NCBI GenBank assembly: GCA_910585825.1
Contig: CAJUEY010000047.1
Coordinates: forward strand, 1-19,638
Direction of reading: 5' to 3'
DNA: 19,638 nt
Source of the DNA: an uncultured Lachnospiraceae bacterium
GTDB taxonomy: Bacteria; Bacillota; Clostridia; Lachnospirales; Lachnospiraceae
Shown here: in pieces, positions 14,617-19,638 of the stretch
Layout: each line of letters opens with the position of its first letter
Numbering within the stretch: position 1 is the stretch's first letter
Program-made: the position numbers and the translations under genes
Notes under the pieces: model-generated
Seen by the model: the letters and a program-made list of their open reading frames with translations, nothing else
Databases searched by the model: none
Told to the model about the DNA's origin: nothing

Positions 14617-15768
14617 TTAATGACATTTCTTACAAGGTTCATATCCCCGTGATTCTGCTTCTGTTCTTGTAATTTCAATGTCACTGTCCTTTAAATAGGA
14701 ACAGCCCGTCTGATGATATTTCCTGCCGGATTCCGTAATATGTACCACCTCCTCACTCTGCTCGTCTGTATTCTGATGTTGTGATTTGGCTGTCGGTTCT
14801 TCCTCTGTCTGTGATTCATTGGCGCCCGTTTCCTCTGAATCGGAGCCTTTCGGTTCCCCCGCCTGCCAGGATTCACTGGGTGAACAACTCCAGGTAATGG
14901 ATGACTGATCTGATTCTGCCACAATCGTACCCTGTTCATCTGTCCGAAATACCTGAATATGACCAGCTCTCAATTTATTTAAAACCTCTGCAGAAGGATG
15001 ACCGTAACTGTTTCCTTCTCCGGCGCTGATCACTGCATAGGTCGGATTTACACTGGCAAGAAGTTCATCACTGGTAGATGTTTTACTGCCGTGATGTCCT
15101 GTTTTATATACATCTGCCTGTATGTCAATTCCCGTTTCAAGGATCTCGGTTTCTTCCTTCTCTGATGCATCTCCCTCAAAATAAAAGCGGTTTTCTCCAT
15201 GCTCCAGCAAAATGGCAATGGAATTATCATTGGAATCATCACAAAGTTCCACAGGTCCTAAAATCGTAAAACTGGCGTTTCCCAGTATATACTGCTCTTT
15301 AACCCCGGGGGCAATTCTCTTACAATTCCGGTAGCGAATCGCATCCACTACATCCCGGTATGTTGCCGTGTCTTTTTCTTCTTCTGTCAAAAGAACCGTT
15401 TCACAATCAAACTTTGTCAGAATAACATCCATGCCGCCGATATGATCTGCATCCGGATGGGTTCCAATTACATATTTCAGAGAATCAATATTCTGGCTTT
15501 CCAGATACATCTGTATTGCTGTTCCCTTGTCATTGTTTCCGGCATCTATTAACATAGCGTCTTCGCCGCAGGTAATTAATGTCGCATCGCCCTGCCCCAC
15601 ATCTATGTAATGTACAAAAAGAGCATCCTCCTCGCCGGCATTTTGCTCTTTCCCCTCCTCGGAATGGCTCGTCTCTTTTGTATCACTTACACTGTCTGTA
15701 CAGGCAGTGCAAGTGAACAGAAAAGCCGCCAGTAAAGCGGCAAAACCAATTTTTTTTAATTTTTTCAT
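14617..15768 (-). CDS. Lipoprotein metallo-beta-lactamase-fold hydrolase (ComEC C-terminal type) with Ada-like zinc tail
   Basis: The 383-residue protein starts with a signal peptide (MKKLKKIGFAALLAAFLFT) and a lipobox-like CTAC with Cys at 23, followed by an acidic linker, so it is probably a surface lipoprotein. Residues 50-300 form a metallo-beta-lactamase fold of the ComEC/Rec2 type: HYIDVGQGDA at 53-62, the metal motif THPDADHIGG at 103-112 (H104, D106, D108, H109), YFEGDAS, and the later GHHGSKTSTS. A Ser/Glu-rich linker leads to a C-terminal domain with YHQTGCSYL and CKKC, like the zinc-binding domain of Ada seen at the end of similar proteins. Homology suggests hydrolysis of a phosphodiester, perhaps extracellular DNA, but the substrate is unproven. 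Its ATG overlaps the ldh stop (ATGA), so translation is coupled to ldh. The lipobox has Cys at -3 where Leu is usual. Confidence 0.88.
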   Translation of the reverse strand: MKKLKKIGFAALLAAFLFTCTACTDSVSDTKETSHSEEGKEQNAGEEDALFVHYIDVGQGDATLITCGEDAMLIDAGNNDKGTAIQMYLESQNIDSLKYVIGTHPDADHIGGMDVILTKFDCETVLLTEEEKDTATYRDVVDAIRYRNCKRIAPGVKEQYILGNASFTILGPVELCDDSNDNSIAILLEHGENRFYFEGDASEKEETEILETGIDIQADVYKTGHHGSKTSTSDELLASVNPTYAVISAGEGNSYGHPSAEVLNKLRAGHIQVFRTDEQGTIVAESDQSSITWSCSPSESWQAGEPKGSDSEETGANESQTEEEPTAKSQHQNTDEQSEEVVHITESGRKYHQTGCSYLKDSDIEITRTEAESRGYEPCKKCH

Positions 15769-16733
15769 TTTTCTTCGACTTCCTTAATAATTTTCTTCAG
15801 TGTCTCGGCGGAAGCACGTAGTTTTTCTGTTTCTTCTTCATTTAACGGAATCGGCACCTGTGTCTCCACACCGTGTTTTCCCACAATTGCAGGCATGCTA
15901 AGGACTACATCTTCAATTCCATATGCGCCGCGCATCATGGAAGAAACCGGAAGAATCGACTTTTCATCCCGGATAATCACTTCGCAGATCCGCTTTACCG
16001 CCATAGCGATTCCATAGTAGGTTGCATGTTTTTTCTGAATAATCTCATATGCGCTGTTTTTGACGTTCTCTGCAATCTGCCTGCTGTTTTTGTCATGCTC
16101 ATAATGTCCTCTCAGTTCACAAAATTCACTGACTGAAATTCCTGACACATTTGCACTGCTGAATGCCGCAATTTCACTGTCTCCATGCTCGCCGATAATA
16201 AATGCATGCACGCTTCTGCTGTCTACCGATAAATGCTCTCCCAGTTCACATTTCAGTCTCGCTGTATCCAGTACCGTTCCGGAACCAATCACCCGATTTT
16301 CCGTAAAACCGGAAAGTTTAATCGCCTCGTAAGTCAAAATATCCACCGGATTGGATACAACAAGCAAAATTCCCTGACAATTCCTCTTCGCAATTTCCGG
16401 AATAATGGACCGGAAAATTGCAACATTTTTGTGTACCAGATCCAGTCTTGTCTCATCCGGTTTCTGATTGGCTCCCGCTGTAATAATAATGATAGCCGCA
16501 TCTACAATATCATCGTAATCACCCGCATAAATTTTCATCTGCCTTGCAAAAGGAATTCCATGACCGATATCCAGAGCCTCTCCTTCTGCTCTCTCTTTAT
16601 TTGCATCTATCAATACCATTTCCGAAAACAGTCCGCTCTGCATCAAACTAAATGCCGATGCCGAACCTACAAATCCGCAGCCGATCATTGCTACTTTTCT
16701 TAAGTTTACCTGTGTTTCTTTGTTCTGATCCAT
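15765..16733 (-). CDS. ldh: L-lactate dehydrogenase
   Basis: This NAD-dependent enzyme reduces pyruvate to L-lactate in fermentation. The 322-residue protein has the Rossmann motif IGCGFVGSASAF, an acidic end of strand two (LIDANKERAEGEALD), and the substrate loop TAGANQKPDETRLDLV, where Gln in ANQKP marks lactate rather than malate specificity. SGTVLDTARLK contains the substrate-binding Arg and IGEHGDSE the catalytic His. Length is typical. I prefer the ATG at 16733, with AGGAGG nine bases upstream; an ATG at 16742 would be directly against the ribosome binding site. It has its own promoter and is the first gene of a two-gene unit with the surface hydrolase. No obvious Rex or CcpA operator stands out. 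Confidence 0.95.
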   Translation of the reverse strand: MDQNKETQVNLRKVAMIGCGFVGSASAFSLMQSGLFSEMVLIDANKERAEGEALDIGHGIPFARQMKIYAGDYDDIVDAAIIIITAGANQKPDETRLDLVHKNVAIFRSIIPEIAKRNCQGILLVVSNPVDILTYEAIKLSGFTENRVIGSGTVLDTARLKCELGEHLSVDSRSVHAFIIGEHGDSEIAAFSSANVSGISVSEFCELRGHYEHDKNSRQIAENVKNSAYEIIQKKHATYYGIAMAVKRICEVIIRDEKSILPVSSMMRGAYGIEDVVLSMPAIVGKHGVETQVPIPLNEEETEKLRASAETLKKIIKEVEEK

Positions 16734-16797
16734 TCTAATCATCCTCCTGTTTTGAATTTAGATTTTCTTTATACTCCATAGGGGGGCGTCCTTTTAG

Positions 16798-16827
16798 ATT
16801 ATACCTCTTTTTACAAAGGTAAATCAA
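16798..16827 (-). promoter_or_regulatory. Promoter of ldh
   Basis: On the minus strand TTGATT (16827-16822) and a perfect TATAAT (16803-16798) are separated by 18 bases. Transcription would start near 16791, leaving a leader of about 58 nt that includes a run of six C. Confidence 0.75.
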
Positions 16828-16865
16828 GCTTGTAATATAAAAGCGAGGATTATCTTGCAACAGCT

Positions 16866-17009
16866 GTTACTGTTCACACCCATGGTGTTCACAGTAACGA
16901 ATCCAGCCTGGTTAAAGTTGCCTTACGGCAAGAGGCCGGATTCCGACCCCAGTACTGTACTGGCCTGTGACCGTGCAGCGCAGTGCACGGTCCAGAAGTG
17001 AACAGTAAC
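16866..17009. mobile_element. 144-bp MITE-like inverted-repeat element
   Basis: The element is bounded by a perfect 12-bp terminal inverted repeat, GTTACTGTTCAC (16866-16877) and GTGAACAGTAAC (16998-17009). Near-identical 8-bp sequences abut the two ends (CAACAGCT at 16858-16865 and CAACAGTT at 17010-17017), like a target-site duplication. The interior is packed with further inverted repeats: GTTACTGT/ACAGTAAC (16866-16898, with ACACC/GGTGT inside), TTGCC/GGCAA within GAATCC/GGATTC (16900-16943), the palindrome CCAGTACTGTACTGG, and GACCGTGCA/TGCACGGTC. It has no transposase and no credible gene. It could be a non-autonomous transposon remnant or a structured RNA. It fills most of the 430-bp space between ldh and the ABC transporter. 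Confidence 0.6.
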
Positions 17010-17128
17010 CAACAGTTCACTCTATAGGGTGTTTGAAAATTCATTCCTAATCTTTTAGGATTTCCAAAAGAAGATAAAATATTCAGCAAAAAATGTTATT
17101 ACCTCTCCTTGAAAAAAATATATACATA
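17010..17128. other. Intergenic remainder between the repeat element and the ABC-operon terminator
   Basis: This stretch holds AACAGTTCAC, which again resembles the element terminus, a small perfect hairpin TCCTAA/TTAGGA around TCTT (17046-17061) and A/T-rich sequence. I see no gene, promoter or further terminator that I can support. Confidence 0.4.
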
Positions 17129-17156
17129 AAAAAGAGAGCTCATCCGCCCTCTTTTT
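17129..17156 (-). terminator. Terminator of the amino acid ABC transporter operon
   Basis: On the minus strand AAAAAGAGGGC (17156-17146) pairs with GCTCTCTTTTT (17139-17129) with one G-U pair and a six-base loop, and the T run ends the hairpin. It begins 16 bases after the ATPase stop codon. The A run on the other side also makes it usable from the plus strand. Confidence 0.85.
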
Positions 17157-17172
17157 GTCATAAAGATATCCA

Positions 17173-17937
17173 CTAATTACCCTGTATATGATATTTTCCA
17201 AGAAATTCCCTGGTACGCTGATTCGTCGACGCAAACAATTCCTCCGGCGTCGTCTCTTCCACGATCACGCCCTTATCCATAAAAATCATCCGATCCGATA
17301 CATCCTTTGCAAAATGCATCTCATGGGTAACAATCACCATCGTCATCTTCTCTTTTGCAAGCTCCGTAATAACCTTTAAAATCTCTCCTGTCAGCTCCGG
17401 GTCCAATGCCGAAGTCGGTTCGTCAAAAAACAAAATTTTCGGTTTCATCGCCAATGCCCGCGCAATGGAAACTCTCTGCTGCTGTCCGCCGGAAAGCTGA
17501 CAGGGATAATAATCTGCCCTGTCACTAAGCCCCATTTTCACAAGAAGCTGTTTTGCCTCCTGACAAACCTCAGTCTTGTCTCTCTTCTGCACATGAATCG
17601 GAGCATCCGTAATATTCTTCATCACGGAATAGTGGGGAAACAGATTGAAATTCTGGAACACCAGCCCAAACTGACGCTCAATTTTCTTTAATTGTGCAGC
17701 GCCTGCATATACGGCACGGCCCCCGTCGCTTTTTGCCGCTGCCTCTCCAAGATAGTACAATTCTCCGTCATCCATTGTCTCCAAAAGGGTTGCGCACCGC
17801 AGCAATGTAGATTTCCCGGAACCGGAAGGTCCGATAATGGATACAACTTCCCCTTCTTCCACCGACAGGCTGATATTTTTCAACACGGTATTGTCGTCAA
17901 AACTTTTTTTCACGTGATTCATTTCAAGCAGTTTCAT
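17173..17937 (-). CDS. Polar amino acid ABC transporter, ATP-binding protein
   Basis: The 254-residue ATPase powers import by the adjacent permease. Motifs are Walker A GPSGSGKST at 36-44, Q-loop VFQNFNLFPH, signature LSGGQQQRVSIARAL, Walker B ILFFDEPTSALD, and the switch His in VIVTHEMHF. The sequence belongs to the GlnQ/HisP/ArtP group of polar amino acid importers. Compared with GlnQ it carries a short insert after Walker A (about residues 64-82, EAAAKSDGGRAVYAG), seen in some Clostridia homologues. ATG at 17937 has AGGAGA seven bases upstream and lies 11 bp after the permease stop. It is the last gene of a three-gene operon that ends in a strong terminator. Confidence 0.94.
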   Translation of the reverse strand: MKLLEMNHVKKSFDDNTVLKNISLSVEEGEVVSIIGPSGSGKSTLLRCATLLETMDDGELYYLGEAAAKSDGGRAVYAGAAQLKKIERQFGLVFQNFNLFPHYSVMKNITDAPIHVQKRDKTEVCQEAKQLLVKMGLSDRADYYPCQLSGGQQQRVSIARALAMKPKILFFDEPTSALDPELTGEILKVITELAKEKMTMVIVTHEMHFAKDVSDRMIFMDKGVIVEETTPEELFASTNQRTREFLGKYHIQGN

Positions 17938-17948
17938 TTCAATGTCTC

Positions 17949-18599
17949 CTAACTATAATAGCTCAGTTTCTTTTCCCATAATTCCATTCCTGCCGCAACG
18001 ACAAAGTTAAATACATAATAGAATATACCTGCCGCAACCAGCGGAACCATGCTCTTTTGGGAAGCTGCAATTGCTTTCGCCGTAGTAAACATCTCAACAT
18101 ATGCAATGGAAAAAGCCAATGACGTATCCTTAACCAGTGTAATTACTTCGTTTGTAACAGAGGGAAGTATCCGTTTGATCACCTGGGGAAAAATAATCTT
18201 AAAAAAGGTCTGCATCTTCGTATAACCCAAAACCTTTGCCGCCTCATACTGCCCCTTTGACATAGACTCAATGCCGCCCCGGTAGATTTCTGCAAAATAT
18301 GCCGCATAATTAATGGCAAATGCAATCACAACTGCATAAGCGCGGTAACTGGAAGAAATACTGATACCGAATATGTAATATGGACCAAAATATACAACCA
18401 ATAGCTGCAGCATCAGAGGCGTTCCTCTCATAATAGAAATATACAGCTTGGTAATTCCTCTCAGCAGCTTATTTTTTGACATTCTTCCAAAGGAAACAAC
18501 AAGACCTAAAGGCAGGGAAAACAAAAGCGTCAGTACAAAAATCTGAATCGTTGTAAGCATCCCGCCCGCAAGCTGCCGCATCATAATCTCTAAACTCAT
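17949..18599 (-). CDS. Polar amino acid ABC transporter, permease
   Basis: The 216-residue integral membrane protein belongs to the HisM/GlnP family. It has about five hydrophobic helices, an N-terminal region GGMLTTIQIFVLTLLFSLPL typical of the family, RGTPLMLQLLVVYFGPYY, and the cytoplasmic EAA loop GQYEAAKVLGYTKMQTFFKI that contacts the ATPase. One permease gene suggests a homodimeric channel. The ATG at 18599 has AGAGGT a few bases upstream. It lies 35 bp after the receptor gene and 11 bp before the ATPase gene, in the usual order of such operons. Confidence 0.94.
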   Translation of the reverse strand: MSLEIMMRQLAGGMLTTIQIFVLTLLFSLPLGLVVSFGRMSKNKLLRGITKLYISIMRGTPLMLQLLVVYFGPYYIFGISISSSYRAYAVVIAFAINYAAYFAEIYRGGIESMSKGQYEAAKVLGYTKMQTFFKIIFPQVIKRILPSVTNEVITLVKDTSLAFSIAYVEMFTTAKAIAASQKSMVPLVAAGIFYYVFNFVVAAGMELWEKKLSYYS

Positions 18600-18634
18600 A
18601 CTTACCTCTTATCTTTAATTTGTTTACAAACCGC

Positions 18635-19480
18635 CTATTCTGCCTTTAATGTACAAACATCATATCCAAAATATCTGTCTGAAATTTCTGCAAATGTGCC
18701 GTCTTCCACCATTTCCATTAATGTGCTCTGCACTTCATCCCGAAGCGTTTCATTGCCCTTTAAAAATCCAATCGCATACTGCTCGGAGGAAATCACTTCA
18801 TCCAGAACAACATAATCATCCTCTTTTCCTTCCAACTGGAAATTGGCCACGCCGATATCAATTGCAATCGCATCCACTGCCCCGGATTCCAGATCCATAA
18901 ATGCCGTATTGTATTCCGCAACCTGCAGGAAATCTCCAAAGGACGCCAAAAGCTCTGTGTGATCCTCATCTTCCAGCGCAGACTGTGCGGAAGATTCCTT
19001 CTGCACTTCCACAATCTTTCCGGCAAGATCTGCAAGCGTCGCAATGCCGGAATCTTTCTTCGTAATCACTACCTGGGTATTATCCATATAGGAATCGCTC
19101 CAGGTATACTGATCTTCTCTTCCGTTCATGGTAAATCCGTTCCAGATACAGTCAATCGTGCCGGATTCCAGTTCCATATCTTTTGCATCCCAGTCAATCG
19201 GCTGCAGAACGATTTCCTTGCCCATACGCTTTGCGCATTCCGTCGCCATTTCAATATCAAATCCTGTAAATTCTCCGTCATCCCCTACATAACCGAACGG
19301 CGGAAAATCCTGGTCAAATCCCACTGTGAATGTATCGCCGCCTGCTTCATTTACCTCGGCTTCTGTGCCGTCTGCATTGGCGGAGGCATCTGTCTGCTTG
19401 TCCTCTGTTTTCTCTGTTCCGCAGGCTGCCATGGAACACACCATTCCTGCCATTAATAATGTCGCAATTATTTTTTTCAT
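18635..19480 (-). CDS. Polar amino acid ABC transporter, substrate-binding lipoprotein
   Basis: The 281-residue receptor has a lipoprotein signal MKKIIATLLMAGMVCSMAAC with the lipid-anchored Cys at 20, a Thr/Glu/Asp-rich spacer, and a bacterial solute-binding family 3 domain: FTVGFDQDFPPFGYVGDDGE, GFDIEMATECAKRMG, and a later lobe with YAIGFLKGNETLRDEV. Ligand is a polar amino acid; the sequence alone does not say which. The ATG at 19480 is chosen because AAAGG lies five bases upstream and the signal peptide starts there; a start 13 codons earlier would sit on the operator-like palindrome. It is the first gene of the operon. Extra Cys residues occur in the mature part (near DCIWNG and close to the C-terminus). 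Confidence 0.94.
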   Translation of the reverse strand: MKKIIATLLMAGMVCSMAACGTEKTEDKQTDASANADGTEAEVNEAGGDTFTVGFDQDFPPFGYVGDDGEFTGFDIEMATECAKRMGKEIVLQPIDWDAKDMELESGTIDCIWNGFTMNGREDQYTWSDSYMDNTQVVITKKDSGIATLADLAGKIVEVQKESSAQSALEDEDHTELLASFGDFLQVAEYNTAFMDLESGAVDAIAIDIGVANFQLEGKEDDYVVLDEVISSEQYAIGFLKGNETLRDEVQSTLMEMVEDGTFAEISDRYFGYDVCTLKAE

Positions 19481-19501
19481 AATAACCTTTCCTCCTCTTC
19501 T

Positions 19502-19519
19502 GTGATAACATAGTATCAC
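19502..19519. promoter_or_regulatory. Operator-like palindrome upstream of the ABC operon
   Basis: GTGATA (19502-19507) and TATCAC (19514-19519) form a perfect inverted repeat around six bases. It lies between the promoter and the ribosome binding site of the substrate-binding gene, where a bound repressor would block transcription. The regulator is not identifiable here. Confidence 0.45.
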
Positions 19520-19543
19520 TTTACCATAATAAACTGCTTTTAT

Positions 19544-19572
19544 AGACTAACACAGGAACGGATGATTGTCAA
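19544..19572 (-). promoter_or_regulatory. Promoter of the amino acid ABC operon
   Basis: On the minus strand a perfect TTGACA (19572-19567) is followed after 17 bases by TAGTCT (19549-19544). The start point would be near 19537, giving a leader of about 57 nt with the GTGATA/TATCAC palindrome. The sequence from 19573 to the window end shows no gene I can support. Confidence 0.7.
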
Positions 19573-19638
19573 TCCATGATTTCCTTGAGTTTCCGCAGTT
19601 TTATCCACAAGGTCCTGATTTTATGAGTATCATAGTGA

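Noticed and set aside
16743..16797. Possible riboswitch or Rex operator in the ldh leader
   Set aside because: The leader is only about 58 nt, shows no conserved aptamer core, and I see no TTGTGA/TCACAA-type palindrome.
16889..17089. A 66-codon minus-strand frame in the repeat element
   Set aside because: It lies almost wholly inside the inverted-repeat element, has no ribosome binding site or domain, and its composition follows the palindromes. It is likely a by-product of the repeat.
18959..19456. Long plus-strand frame opposite the substrate-binding gene (and similar ones such as 4704-5204)
   Set aside because: These are antisense shadows of well-supported minus-strand genes, with no ribosome binding site and Cys/His/Phe-rich translations typical of reversed coding sequence.

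Overview
The window looks like chromosomal DNA of a low-to-moderate G+C Gram-positive anaerobe of class Clostridia, most likely Lachnospiraceae. The basis is the gene order dgt-dnaG-rpoD-trmK-nif3-nucleoside kinase, a DUF5685 gene next to a J-domain gene, a type A RNase P RNA, Gram-positive lipoprotein signals and strong AGGAGG-type ribosome binding sites. Assignment below family level is not possible from this sequence. Almost every gene reads on the minus strand, so transcription runs from high to low coordinates. The one clear plus-strand gene is a tRNA.

From the right end (transcription order): 19.6-17.1 kb is a self-contained polar amino acid ABC importer (lipoprotein receptor, permease, ATPase) with its own promoter, an operator-like palindrome and a strong terminator. 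A 144-bp MITE-like inverted-repeat element (16866-17009) separates it from an L-lactate dehydrogenase gene with a good promoter. The ldh stop overlaps the start of a lipoprotein metallo-beta-lactamase-fold hydrolase of the ComEC C-terminal type. Next come an unrecognised single-pass membrane protein whose 5' end is broken at an A7 tract (possible -1 frameshift), a short TerD-like remnant, and a back-to-back pair of tRNA-Leu genes. One has anticodon CAG (plus strand); the other has the unusual anticodon AAG (minus strand). Each has its own promoter and terminator.

12.6-5.6 kb onward: a membrane chemotaxis-type signalling protein without an extracellular sensor, then the housekeeping operon for dNTP hydrolysis (dgt), primase (dnaG), the major sigma factor (rpoD), tRNA A22 methylation (trmK), a Nif3-family metal protein and a TGS-domain nucleoside kinase. 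Genes in this run overlap or are closely spaced, and several ribosome binding sites lie inside the preceding gene. It continues into rnpB (RNase P RNA) and a PilT-type ATPase with no other pilus gene nearby.

2.4-0 kb: a promoter precedes a compact cluster of a two-helix membrane protein with a zinc ribbon, a DUF5685 protein, a J-domain co-chaperone with a cysteine-rich tail, and the start of a Lys/Glu-rich protein with 45-bp coding repeats that runs off the left edge. This cluster is the best candidate here for an undescribed system. The DUF5685 protein carries two acidic motifs about 97 residues apart; the second resembles the second aspartate motif of squalene/phytoene synthases.
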